A stretch of 64,000 bases of DNA from Lottia gigantea (Eukaryota; Mollusca; Gastropoda; Lottiidae). Of this stretch, positions 1-13,700 are shown piece by piece; position 1 is the stretch's first letter; each line of letters starts with the position of its first letter. The DNA is taken from contig NW_008707814.1 of NCBI RefSeq assembly GCF_000327385.1, positions 3,992 through 67,991 of the forward strand, in the 5' to 3' direction. A program made the position numbers and the translations under genes. The notes under the pieces are model-generated. The model saw only the letters and a list, made by a program, of their open reading frames with translations, was not told where the DNA came from and searched no databases.

Positions 1-1245
1 TCTCACTAAACATGTTACTTTCACAGAAGAAGGTGTAACTTCTTTTTAAACTTGTGACTATCTTAAAACATGTTACTCTCTCAAAACTTGTTACTCTCTC
101 AAAACTTGTTACTCTCTTTACACTTGTTACTCTTAAAGCTTGTTACTTTCATAACTAAAACTTGTTACTCTCTCAAAACTTGTTACTCTCTCTCAAAACT
201 TGTTACTCTCTCAAAATTTGTTACTCTCTTTACACTTGTTACTCTTAAAGCTTGTTACTTTCATAACTAAAACTTGTTACTCTCTCAAAACTTGTTACTC
301 TCTCTCAAAACTTGTTATTCTCTCAAAACTTGTTACTCTAAACTAAAACATGTTACTCTCTTAAAACTTCTCACTCTAAACTAAAGCTTGTTACTCTCTC
401 AAAACTTGTTACTCCAAACTAAAACTTGTTACTATCTCAACTAAAACATGTTACTTTCACAGAAGAAGGTGTAACTTCTTTTTAAACTTGTGACCATCTT
501 AAAACATGTTAATCTCTCAAAACTTGTTACTCTCTCAAAACTTGTTACTCTCTTTACACTTGTTACTCTTAAAGCTTGTTACTTTCATAACTAAAACTTG
601 TTACTCTCTCAAAACTTGTTACTCTCTCAAAACTGGTTACTCTCTCAAAACTTGTTACTCTAAACTAAAACATGTTACTCTCTTAAAACTTCTCACTCTA
701 AACTAAAGCTTGTTACTCTCTCAAAACTTGTTACTCCAAACTAAAACTTGTTACTATCTCAACTAAAACATGTTACTTTCACAGAAGAAGGTGTAACTTC
801 TTTTTAAACTTGTGACTATCTTAAAACATGTTACTCTCTCAAAACTTGTTACTCTCTCAAAACTTGTTACTCTCTTTACACTTGTTACTCTTAAAGCTTG
901 TTACTTTCATAACTAAAACTTGTTACTCTCTCAAAACTTGTTACTCTCTCAAAACTTGTTACTCTCTCAAAACTTGTTACTCTCTCAAACCTTGTTACTC
1001 TAAACTAAAACATGTTACTCTCTTAAAACTTCTCACTCTAAACTAAAGCTTGTTACTCTCTCAAAACTTGTTACTCCAAACTAAAACTTGTTACTATCTC
1101 AACTAAAACATGTTACTCCTTTAAAAATTCTCTCAAAACTTTTACTCTAAACTAAAGCTTGTTACTCTCTTAAAAATTGTTACTCTAAACTGAAGCTTGT
1201 TACTCTGTTAAAACTTGTTACTCTCTTAAAACTTGTTACTATTTT
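1..1245. repeat. Satellite of about 18-bp units with higher-order repeats
   Basis: The sequence is built from variants of an 18-bp unit close to AAAACTTGTTACTCTCTC. A marker block (CATGTTACTTTCACAGAAG) recurs at 11, 447 and 769, so higher-order units of 436 and 322 bp are visible. The 447-768 and 769-1090 units are nearly identical. The 114-bp difference looks like gain or loss of some basic units. The array decays after about 1100 and continues beyond the left edge. Short reading frames of 63-72 residues inside it only translate the repeat and are not genes. Confidence 0.95.
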
Positions 1246-1659
1246 TCGTATTTCATTTATTTATGAAGCTAATCTTAAAGTTACAATTGTGTTGAAATTA
1301 AACAAATATTATTTTTATTTCTGTTTTAATTATAACCAGTATTGTATACATATTCAAATTAGCTATAATAATAATAATAGTAGAAACCAAATAAAATACA
1401 GTGCAATATTGGTTTTAGTTTTCTCAGGCCATTTGATTAAGAAAAAAGATATATATATTGGTCTAACTTTATTAAATTAGATCCATAAATTATTTGGCTA
1501 GAGTCAGTTGAAAGGGTTAAGGTCATAAAAATTTATTAACCCTCTCATGTTTTATGGTTTATTTGCTTAAAATCAGCTTCAAACTTTGAAGTTCAAATTA
1601 GAGTTAATGGGAATAAAAACTCATGTGAATTTAGATATAATTTTTTTGTGTGGGGAAAA
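1246..1659. other. AT-rich spacer upstream of MYCBPAP exon 1a
   Basis: This is the sequence between the satellite and the most distal first coding exon of MYCBPAP. It should hold the promoter and 5' UTR of that transcript if exon 1a is used, but I see no clear TATA box, CpG-rich stretch or repeat in it. Confidence 0.4.
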
Positions 1660-1759
1660 ATGGAGAAAACCGTACATTTTTCTGATGTTAATAAAATGAA
1701 ATCTGATTCCAAGCCTAAGATTGTACGGAGACGACTTTCTAGGTGGTCAACTTTCAAAG
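1660..1759 (+). CDS. MYCBPAP alternative first coding exon 1a
   Basis: The exon begins MEKTVHFSDVNKMKSD and ends with basic RRRLSRWSTFK before the donor AAAG|GTGAGA. It is 100 nt and ends in phase 1, so its last G joins AT of exon 2 (4832) to make Asp and reading continues as RLKNKKRDG. A further in-frame ATG lies at 1648. The composition looks coding, unlike its surroundings. It gives an 886-residue protein. It is inferred from frame and splice site only, so transcript support is unknown. Confidence 0.6.
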
Positions 1760-4700
1760 GTGAGATATTTCGATGTGTTTTATATAATTTCTACAAAGGG
1801 GCTGTATTCACAATGTCTATTATAAAAAGGAGCCGCGGTGGCTCAGTGAGTTAGACACTTGCTCACTAACCTGAAGGTCCAGGGTTCAATCCCGGCATAG
1901 GTCAAGATAATTCCCTCGGATTTTTCAACCTGGTTTCCACCTGTCAGGTAAAAGGGGCTGACATGGAAAAAGCGTCTAGTCATTTGGATGGGACAATAAA
2001 CCGAGGCACTGAGTGCTACAGGCTGTGCACGTTAAAGATACCTCGACAGTTGGAAATCGAAAAAAGGGCAGGCCTATGCGGCTGTCCTGGCAAAATTTCC
2101 CTCATTGCACCATGCATGGCGTTGCCCATCTTCATTAGTCCACATGATGCAGAAAAGTAGGACGTAAAACTCCATTCATTTCATTTATTTTCTATTATAA
2201 AAAGCATTGTGATTTATACAGATAATATTTCTAAAATATGCTATATATTTCTGTGTATACAGGTGATTAATCTGATTATATTTTTTACCATAATAATTAA
2301 AAACAGAGTATAGTAATAAGTTAAGCAGTTTGATTTAGTTTTGGCTCAATATTATTAGTTGAATCTTCAGAATAAGTAGGAGACATCTTTCTCAAACTCA
2401 ACATCATTTCATTTCGTATTATTTGTGGGAAAATGGCAACTGAATTGAGGTCTACCATCTTAGAACAGTATATACATGAATGTGAAAACTAGCTCCTAGT
2501 ATTTTATAGACTTGCAACAGACAGCATCTTTGAGAATTTGATTAATCGGCTGAACGAACCAACAACAAAAAATAGCTGAAGTTGCCATCCTGCTTGTGTT
2601 TTACCAAAAAACAAAAATGGCATCTTGTCAGTGGACTGAGCAGTCAGAATTATTTCCATCCATATGACTTCAGCCAACTAACAGTTGTTCCTAGTTGTGA
2701 TCAGTGTTTTGTCCATGTCGACAATGGATGTGATGAAATTTTTGAATCATCAGTGTATATTTGGCTATCGGAGCCCCTTTTCTACCATTAGTTTTCTTAT
2801 TTAAATAGTAGTGTATTGTTCGCAAGTCTAAAATATGTTGTAATAATTAGAGCAGGTGAAATATGTTAAGTATTTACTTAGATAAAGTGTTAGTAAAACA
2901 ACAGACTAGTTTAGTCATGTTCAAAGTTAATTATGTCCAAACTATGCTCTCTCACTCTATTTCATGGTGTTTGTTTAATGTTGAAAATGGTTTAATATCT
3001 AATTAGGAATTTAAGATAAACATGGTTAAGACATGAACATGTTGTATTATGTTAAGAAACCCGAGCCAAGCCTTTTGATAAGTCACAAATCTTGATAACT
3101 CAGTGAAGACAGATGTCTGGACAAACTAAGCGCAGTGCTTCAGTTCAACTTCCAGTTCAGCATAAATCTGATATTGCTCGTTTTAAATCAGCACCAGCTT
3201 GCTGCAGTCGAAGGTCCAATTCTGAAGACAGCAAACATTTTTTAACAACAACTATAAGGAAGAAACATTGGAGTAAGTTAGTGCTTATTCTTCTAGACAC
3301 CTGTTATCTCTTTTCATTATGAAATACTTATTCATTTATGGTTGATCTACTTCCTGTTTATTACCTGCTACCAATGTTTCCCCAATATGTTGTTGGATTT
3401 TGTGTTTGGTTTTGTGATTCGGATCGTTAGTAATTGGTTTATTTATGAGTGATATTTTTCAAGGCTACATAAGGTAAAAGTTTGAGCGAACCCTGCCTTA
3501 CTTGTGACACTGGTCACAATTTCTATAGTCTAAGTTATAAGCTGCAACTAAGATTAGTCAAACTGTGAATTAGCTTGAAATTTTGGGAAAGAAAGATTTT
3601 CTCACCCTGTACCACAATACAGTCTAGGGTAGCCTTAACTTGAGTTGTACAAAGAGGGATAAAGCCTACCCTTTGACTGTATTGTGGTACTATGTCAGGC
3701 ACACGGACATTACAGAATATCTGGAAATGTCTTGATGTACTCATTAATTGTTCAGTTTTGTATCAATACCAAAAATTTTGCCAAATTTCTCTTTTGTCAT
3801 TCTCAAAATTAGAAATCTAAAAATGGATCAGAGCAATTCACATAAAATGTAAACTTTTGAGTCTGGTCCTAACTGTGACAATATTACATCTATAAGTCCT
3901 GGCATGGGTAGGGCCAGGTTTGTCAAGCAACCATGAACCATGAAGGTATTTTTTGTCCAAATCAAGTGATATATTTAATAATTTACTCTGATCAAATAAA
4001 ATGTACCGAAGGTACCCACCATGAACTTTGTCCTGCATTGTTCAATGTAATATTAATCTTTAAATTAAAACTAGTAAGAATCATTTCTATTGTATTTAAC
4101 AATGGCAAGACTTATGCTTTTCAATAACCTCTCACATTCATAATGTAGAATTGACCAAACCTGTCACTTTTGATTAGTTTGACCCATCTTTGTGTATTAA
4201 GGGCAACCCCTATAGTTACTATCAGTTGACTAGTGGTTAAAGTCTGCTCAGCATGTAGAAAGCTCCCCAAGTTTGTGATATAATGTCTCTATTGAGGAGG
4301 CAAAGTAAACAGTTGAGTCCTGGATCTACAGGTCTTAGCAGACGTCCTTCTGGACCAAGTAAGGGATGTTAATGTCATATGGATTTAGTTGGACTTTGTT
4401 CTCCGTTTTCTATGAAGTTTTAAACAAAATGTATGAATGTTAAAGCAGAATACAAATATTGATATTATTTTGAATAAAAAGAAAGAAAATGGAAGTATTG
4501 GACTCAAAGTTTCAAAAGTTTCAAAAGAAAAAGAAGAAACAACAATTTCTTTCACAAGGATAACAATTTAGACTTACTAGGATCCGGTCTTCAAGCTGTA
4601 CCTGATGAATCCTCTTGGCATGGATATTTCAAGGATTATCTAAACCCATTTCCAGCTGGGTCAACTGGAATATTTTCACCAGCTGACCAAGCTTAGAACC

Positions 4701-7700
4701 CACGATAACTATTTCTTTTCAATGTAACCTTTGGAAAGCAAATGACATCATATTCTAATGTTTTTGTTCTAGTTTGTAATTGTAGTGTACAAAGTGAGCA
4801 AACAGTTGACGTGATAATTTTGTAATTTCAGATCGGTTGAAAAATAAAAAGCGAGATGGGACACCAGAGAAGTCAACTACACCATCCCAAGATGTATCAG
4901 ATGAAAACAGACCACCCTCTATGAATGTTATATGGAATGAAGACATTGAAAAATTACAAATCAAACATGAAGAAATACAAAAGGTAACTATAACTAAAAT
5001 CTATAATTAATTGTACAGAGCCAGGAGGTCAAATTTAAGCCTTGGATTACAAAATAAGTAGAAATAGAAACTTTGGTGATTTTGCAGAAATTTGATGAAC
5101 AAATTTATTTAAAAACTTAACAAATATTAGCTAACCAACAAATTTATTATCTGAATTCCACAAATGTCTGTTTTCATATCTATCATAAATGAAATAAAAA
5201 ACCAGAAATCTTTTACTAGTAAATTGTCTTAAAAGAAACTTTGATTTAATACTGCAGATGTTTCCATGGCAACCTAGGAAATTTGAGAACATGCATTCGA
5301 ATTCCTATATTTGCAAACTTTTGCATGTTTTTCATTTATTAATATTTTTTGTAGCTTCATGACCCTAGACCACCATCAGAAAGAAAAAGTACACCCGTTA
5401 TTAAAAATGTCAGCATACGTAAAGTTAGACCTCCATCAGAACCAGGCAAACCTCAACCTCTCAAGTAAGTAGAGACAAGCTAGCACTGAAATAATGTCCA
5501 CAAATTGGTTGTTACATGGACATGTACTGTTTTCGATAATGCTGCCTGACTGAGCATATGAAATGTTGAGTCAATAAATTTCAGAAATAGTATTTAAGCA
5601 ATAAACTGTTACCCTATGGCGGTTATGGTCGTATATCAGGACAAGTTTGGCAGGAAAATTAAATAAATGTGCATAAGGCTTTAATATTTCTTGATTGTTT
5701 ACATTGGAGACGGCCTATTTGATACAATGACATCAATGAGTAATGGTGATAAACGCCACACGAATTTGTATTAGTCCAATGGAAAAAATAATAGCTAATA
5801 GTAAATAATATATCAATATATAATGTTCTTCTTTCCCCTTTAAAATGCCTACAAATTCAGTAATTATTTTTCAGTGTTACTGTAGCTAAACCAGCACCAG
5901 AAGATGCACCATTAAAACCTATTAACTATACTGGTTATGCTGGACCTAGATATAATTATAATGGAGATGTACTATCACACAGTATTCTGGGTGGATTTGA
6001 AGAGTTTCATAATGAGGCTGTCAAACGTGGAGATTTTATTGTGAGTTATTTCCCTTGTATTGTATTCTTTATCACTATCTGCTGTATTTCTGATACATAT
6101 TAAGATGCCTGAACTCAGCAAGTAACTTGATGAAAATTTTCAGAGAATCTAGAGAAAGGCAGCCAAGGTGACACAGTTTGCTTGCTAACCTGAAATTCTA
6201 GGGTTTGAAGGATCATGGTTTAATCTTGGTATAGATTACATTGAAGTATTTTTTATTGGGAACAGACAATCAAGGCCCTGTGTATTACAATCTCTGCATG
6301 TTGATGATCCCTTGAATGTCTGAAATTGAAAAAAGAAGGCATATATAGTGATGCCCTGACAACAAATACCACATTGCATACTGCACGGTGCTCTGTCTTC
6401 AATCTGTGGCGAAAACAGTTGGATTTAAAACTCTATTTCATTTTCTCAAAAGGAGGGAAAACCTCTGCATTCATTAAAAGATCTGTTTAAATTGTAGAAT
6501 GTAGAAACACCAACACTTGATTTAGATCAATCTGATAAACCTACAGTTAAATATGAAAAGAAAAGACCCAGATCTCAGAAAACACGAAGACAAGCTGAAG
6601 AGAATAATGCTTTAATAAACTGGCAGATGAAAATGATAGAAAGGAAAAAACAGCAGGGATACATTTCTAGTAAGTTGATTTTGACACTAGTAAGGTTTAA
6701 AGGGATTGTGAAGAGATTTTAAAAAAATATTATTTGTCTTAGGGGCACTGATAGCATCAATTTGCACCATTCCAATTTTCAATCAGATGTCTGTTGTTCT
6801 TTCAATTCCACTTAAATTATGTGTTTTATAGGTCCTATATTATATTAATAGCAGCTTTTGCTATAGTGACATTATAAAATGTTTTCTGGAATTGTAAGAG
6901 CCTGAGATGTCTGATTGAAAATTGGAATGGTGCAAATTCTATCAATGTCACAGATACACAAAAAAGTTTACAATCTCTTTAGTTTAATAGACGAAATGAC
7001 CCCATTTCAGGGATGCAGGTCAGAAGGCTAAAATAGAAATAGTCATTAGACTGTAAATCAAGATCCCTCAAAATATAGCCTGGCAAAATTTCCCTCACTG
7101 CATACTGCATAATGTTCCTTGTTAGCCCAATCAGGTGGAGAAATGTGAAACACCATTTCATTTCCATATTACAGAATTATTACAAGTACCACCAGAAGAT
7201 TTAGTAATGAATCAAGGTGATAATTACCGTGTTTTACAAGAAAAACGAGACGTAATTGAGAAAACTATTCCAGCTATAGACTACGGTAAAGGATGTAAGT
7301 GAATTTTCTTTTTGTTTTCCCTGCTTTTTCAAAAAATATTATAATAATTTGTAAAAAATATGTATTTTTATGTGAAGAGGTACCCAGTTTATTTTTATAT
7401 ATATATAATAGATATATTTTATATAATTTTTAGATCGTGTTGGCAGTGAGTTTTGGAATCAACAGAAATTACTAGGAGACAATATTAATGGTATTCAGTA
7501 AGTCTTTTACTCAATGATTCTGTCTTTTTTAATTTTCTCTTTTGTCTATCAACACATGATACCACTTACAAACTGTGTATGTCAGCTTACCAGCCTCTTC
7601 AACAGTTCACAAAACTTTATATGACGTCATTGATTGTGGGTTCTAATTTTGATCAACGATGACCTTGAATATGTTTCACTCGTAATTCCAGTTGACCTAG

Positions 7701-10700
7701 CAAATGGGTAGGGATAATCTGGGAGGGATCAATGCCAAGAAGTTTGGCCAAGGACTAGCCAGTAGAAAGGATCCTTAATTGTGAACCTTGGTTGTTATTC
7801 TTGTTTCTTTCATTTTCATTCAATGAATATTTTACTATGTTATTTATAGTATGAGTTTAAAAGATACAGAAAAAGGAATAGGACCACCAGTACAACATAT
7901 TGGTATTCCACAATCTGTTCGTAAAGAAAAAGGTTAGTATTTTTCTACCTTATTTTTGAAGAGCTCTGACCAAAATACATTTGAAAATTTTGGAATCTGA
8001 CAATTTTTTTTTTGGAATATTAAGTTACTCTGATATTTATGCCCCATTGCAGCTTAAGATACATGAATACATTTATTCTTAAATGGCTTTTGTGAAAAAG
8101 GGTTGAATTTTTAGAATTATAATGTGGTTTTAAAATTCATATAAAAATCTACCAAAGTATTTTCATCTCAGGATAAATTTGTTTTGATAAAAATCTCACA
8201 ACAAAGGTTCTTGTAGTGATTGTAATAAAGGATATGCTCCGTTATCATGTTAATAGCAAAGATATTGAAGAATGAGTGTAAATTCAACAAAAAAAAAGAA
8301 TCCCTGTTTGTCTTTTAATTCATTTATTTATTAAATCATTCATAATTCAATATCAATAATATGTTAATTTGTTTATTAATGCTGCTAGAACATATACTAT
8401 TCCATAAAGACAGTAAGAATTTATCTGTATATCTGTTTAATCTCAGTTTTCTCTTATATATTTTCTGTGGATACTATTAATATAAATTTTTATACGCCCA
8501 CATCTCTCTATGTGGACGTATATTGTCGGCACCCCTGTCCATCCGTCGGTCCATCCGTCAAATGAAATTCGGTATGTGTCTACATATTCATAAAATGAAG
8601 ATCAAGTTCAAATTTGAGCTATTTTCGACCGTTAGAAGCAGAGTTATTGCCCTTGCCCTTGCTTGAATATTTACCATCTGCATGCCGTGGTGGGTGTATA
8701 TGGCTATGGTCCACTATCTTTAGAGTTTTCAATGGGGAAAATTTTTGTAGTGTAATGAGACACTATGTAGTCTGGCGTAAAACTGAAGTCAGGCTATATT
8801 CTCAAACATGGAAAAAGATTAACCTAAGAGAAAATCAGGAAATAATAAAAATTCTAGTTGGAAGGGTGTACTGCAATCAATCAAAGATCATGAAAGGTGT
8901 AATAGAAAGAAAAAGGTTGAAAACTCCTGATTTAGACAGTCTAGCCATTTGATAAGTAATGACATAAAGTGCCACATTTTTTTTTTTTTTTTTATATCTG
9001 TGGTCATATATCCTTAAAATTGATAATATTCTCTATATAGGATGGACCTGGGCAGAAGATCATCATACAGAAGTACATTATCCCTGGCATAAAACACCAT
9101 ACCTGTCATCTCGGGTCAAACAACTACAACCTTATATGAATGAACTTGACCCACACCAACCTGTAAGTTTTCAATGCATTTGATTTAAACCTATCAATCT
9201 TGATATTGATCAACAGATGATGGAATTTGTAATTTCCCATCATCAGCAGCAAGAATTGTAAAGAAACCCAGCCAAGGAAGGACCAAGTTTATACAACCTT
9301 TTATATGAAACAACTTTGAATCATTATACATGGCACCAAAAAAGGCTAGTTTCAAGAAATGAATTCTCGGAGACAAAATTCAAATAAGGCATTCTTGTAT
9401 GGTCAAAGCCCTAAGCGATGTTGACGCTTTGACCATACCAAATGCTTAGTTTTGAATGTAACAAATTTAACAGGAGTTAAATAACACATAAGTTGTTTTG
9501 AAGACTGTTGGCATAGCTTGTAGATATATAATTGGAAAAAAAAGTAAAATTTCTTTTATATGTTTCAGGAATTTGCTGGTTTAGAAATCATTGGAAGTAA
9601 CAGACCTCTACAAACAACAGTTGATGTTGATTCTGATACAGACTGGACAGAAATACAAGCTGAATCAGAAACAGAAGATACCATAGTGTGAGTATAATAT
9701 TGTTCAATCTTACTAGGGCAGGGCTTTTGAACATTGGTGTGGGTAATTTTGAAATTTTGGGTGTTATGAGGTGCTATGTGGTCTAACATAAAATTTTTGG
9801 ACAACTATAATTTAAATTCTTTTCAGTCAGGCTATATTCTCTGTCATGAAAAAGGGTTGCGAAGGGTTTGCAAGGCATTGTTCTAATTGGCTGATAAATC
9901 TGCAATGCAATATGTCTTGAATACCCCCTTATCTTTACAGTGATCCATTAAGTGAACATCCAGATGTACATCCAGCACCTATATTTGGACCTTCCATCCA
10001 GTTTGCTGGTCAACCCGCTCGTTGGACCGGAGATAGTCATAGTTTTAAGAATGAAATGGGTGTTGAAGCGAGGGTAACATTTGAATCCTATACCAATGAA
10101 CGTATAACCTCCTACCTAGAAATTATAAATGATGGTACAACTTCTATATATTATGATTGGAAAGTAAGTTGTTTAAATTTCAGATTAAATGAAATAAAAC
10201 TTCATATACTCTGAACTTTAATTAATATAACTTAAAGCATATGATGTCACTTGGTTACGGTGGTTTACTGACTGCTTGGGTATATGCTGCGTAATTATCT
10301 GACTGGTAAACTGGTTGCTAGGGCTGAAGACCAAGAAAGAATTCCAAGAACACATCCTATTGTTTGTTCCATTTTGAATTATCTACATCTAAGATCCCAT
10401 TTGGGAAAACTAGCCACCATTTCAAAAACTAACTGAACATGAAATGAGCTGTAGTAAATTTATGTGACAAACAAGAATAAAGCATAAGAGAATTTGTTTA
10501 TTAACTTAAAAACATGTTGTTACTCAGAGTTTCACTATTTGACAGGGAAAGTTTATCTGAATTATTATATATTTATACCTGTATTTTATTCTCTTCAGAA
10601 ACTAGATAATGATAATCCATTTGAATTAGTAAAATCCTCTCATATTCAACGTTTTTATTTCAACAATAGTAGTGGTAAGTTAATTATAGTACAATCAGTC

Positions 10701-13700
10701 CTGTTGGTGGGGTGGGGTCCACAGGAGGGCTGGGCCCCAGCAATGAGAATTAAGTCCCAGCAAGCCTTCTTCAGTTCAGTAAAGATTGATTAATTTGCAG
10801 CGTCTTTGTACAAAATCAAAAGATGAGTATTTTGATAAAGTTTATTAGAACCTAGAAATCATCAGAGTGAGTTCTCTGGGCTTCTAATTTTATATATTTT
10901 CGAACTCCCAGATTGTAGAACTTGTGGCGCTTTGCTCCCATGGGGTCTCCCCAGACTTAATGTAGAAATAAAGTAAAACCTTATTTTATTTGATCAGGTG
11001 TGGTATTACCAGGTGAAACTATGAAGTTTCCGTTTGTATTCAAGTCACCTAATGCAGGAGTTTTTAGTGAACAATGGTTATTTGAAACTAGACCTGTAGT
11101 TTGTGGTGGAGCTGCATTGGTAGTAACATTACGTGGTGTGGCTTTACAAGAAGACGTTTATAAAAAACATAGAGAAATTATTGAGGTATTAAGAATTTAT
11201 TAAGAGGTCACAAGTGGCTGGTTGTACTTGTCTAGTAGAAGCTCTGCCATGTCTTATAAAAGCTCTGTCATGTCTGATAGAATCTTGTCAGATTGAAGCT
11301 TTGTTGCATTTTATAGCTCTGTCATATCAGATAGAAGCTCTGTCTTATAGAAGCTCTGTCATGTCTGATAGAAGCTCTGTCATGTCTGATTGAAGCTCTG
11401 TCGTGTCTAAAAGAAGCTCTTTCGTGTCTAATAGATGCTCTTTCATGTCTAATAGAAGCTCTTTCATGTCTAATAGAAGCTGTCATGTCTAAAAGAAGCT
11501 CTTTCGTGTCTAAAAGATGCTCTTTCATGTCTAATAGAAGCTCTGTCATGTCTAATAGAAGCTCTGTCATGTCTAATAGAAGCTCTTTCATGTCTAATAG
11601 AAGCTCTTTCATGTCTAATAGAAGCTGTCATGTCTAAAAGAAATTGATATTTCAAATAGAAGCCCTTTTGTTTCTTTGTGTAGAAACCCTATCACCATTA
11701 TGTCTAAAAGAAGCTCTGTCATGTCTAAAAGAAGCTCTGTCATGTCAAATAGAAACTCTGTCATGTCTAATAGAGACTGTAATATATGTAACTGTCATGT
11801 ATTTAATATATTATATAGATCTCCATTTCACTTCACTTTCTGTGAAATTACTCTCAAATTTTTGGGGGAATTTTGGATGTTGATTTGTAAATAAGTCTGG
11901 TTTTTATTTATAATTATAGCAAGATCTACAAGATAAACAGGCTTGTCAAGTTGTCAAATATTTATTATATGAATTAATAGATGGTATTAGAACACCAGAA
12001 CGATGTCGTTCACCTATTGATGCTTATATTACAGAGGAAGACACTTTCACTAGACTTAATCATGGGGTAAGTTTAACCAATCTAACAGACAAACTATTTC
12101 TATCATTACATCAAATTTATGTCTTGTTTTATTAACTTAAATAAAAATAATTTGTTTGTATTATAAAAACATCATCTGTACAATGTCAACCTATTACTAA
12201 CTTTCTGTTATACCTTGACTGTAATAGCCACTTTTCTTATCACCGATTTGATTGGATTTACAAACTTCTGTGACATACGAAAGGTGGCTATTGCAGACAA
12301 GGTATAAGATGAAGTTTGTAATAGGAAAAACATGTAAATACAAACTACTCTTCTTCTGTTGTTTCAAAATTCAAATAAAAACACTAATCGTAGAATGTCA
12401 AAAAATAAAAGGTTATATAACATATGAAATTGTATCTTGAATATGAACTAGGGAGCCGCGGTGGTTCAGTGAGTTACATGCTTGCTCGCTAACCTGAAGT
12501 TCAATCCCGGCATAGGTCGAGATAATACCTTCAGATTTTTCAACCTGGTTTCCCCCTGTCAGTGATGCAGGCTGACATGGAAAAAGCGTCCAGTCGTTCG
12601 GATGGGACAATAAACCAAGGCCCCGTGTGCTACAGGCTATGCACGTTAAAGATCCCTCGACAGTTGGAAATCGAAAAAAGAGCAGGCTAATGCCGCTGTC
12701 TTGGCAAAATTTTCCTCATTGCACCCTGCATGGCGTTGCCCATCTTTATTAGGCCACATGGTGCAGAAAAGTAAAACGTATGAATATGAACTCTTTCCAA
12801 ATAAAAATTTACAATATTCCATACTATTTTAGAGGTGATATTTCAATTTATGGAAAACAAATACGATTCTGAAAAAAGTCAATTGGAGATGTTGATGGTT
12901 GATAGCAATCAGAGAGAAATATTGGCATATTTCAGGTTTACCCTCTATTGTAGACCAATATTCTAATGATTTCTATTTTAGGTGTGTTATAAATATGAAC
13001 AAGTTGAAGAATTAAAGAGAATATATAAACAGTTATTTACATTAGAAGAAAGAGATACAGCAGACTGGGATTTATCACTAGATACACTGAAAGAGGTTTG
13101 TATTCTTGAATATATAGTTATATTATCTTAAGGGGTCTCATGGTAGGCATTTGCAGCTGTGGTGGCAGTGAGCAAGAAGCTTGCTTGCCAGTCAAGGGTT
13201 CAATCTCTGCATGGTTCGATATAATACAATTGGATTTTTAAACCTGTTTCTCTTGCCAATGATGCTTTTTGGAGAGGCTGCCTTGGAAAATGTATTTAGT
13301 TGTTTGGATGGGACAATGTCAAGAATTTTCAAATTTCTCAAATCAGTTTCCTCTGGTCAGTGATAAAGGTTAGAGAAAATTCCCTCATTGCACACTGCAT
13401 GACATTGCCTGTTTCAGTCCATTAAGGAGCATCGTTTGTAATTTATTGTAGAAAATATTAGAACTCTCTGAAGATGATGAATTAAAGGAACCAATGTTAA
13501 ATCAAGTTAGTCTAGCTGTAAATAAAATGTCTTTCATACCAACTTTACCAGTTCGAGAAGAAATGGAGAAACTGGCTTATAATCATTTATCAGAAGCTCT
13601 AGACAATATGTGTGGATATTCTATATATTTACGTCAAACTATTGGTCTCCCTGATAAAGACTTTAATGATTCTTCAGATACAAGTAAGTTTTAAAATTAG

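Noticed and set aside
70-1046. Three similar reading frames of 66-72 residues
   Set aside because: They translate the 18-bp satellite and repeat with its higher-order unit.
1963-2160. 65-residue frame
   Set aside because: It lies wholly inside a SINE with perfect target duplications.
8614-8952. 112-residue plus-strand frame
   Set aside because: It is inside an interspersed repeat, in an intron, with no recognisable domain.
11322-11894. Repetitive frames on both strands (ASIRHER, ELLLDMK types)
   Set aside because: They come from the 21-bp minisatellite period, which keeps frames open, in an intron of MYCBPAP.
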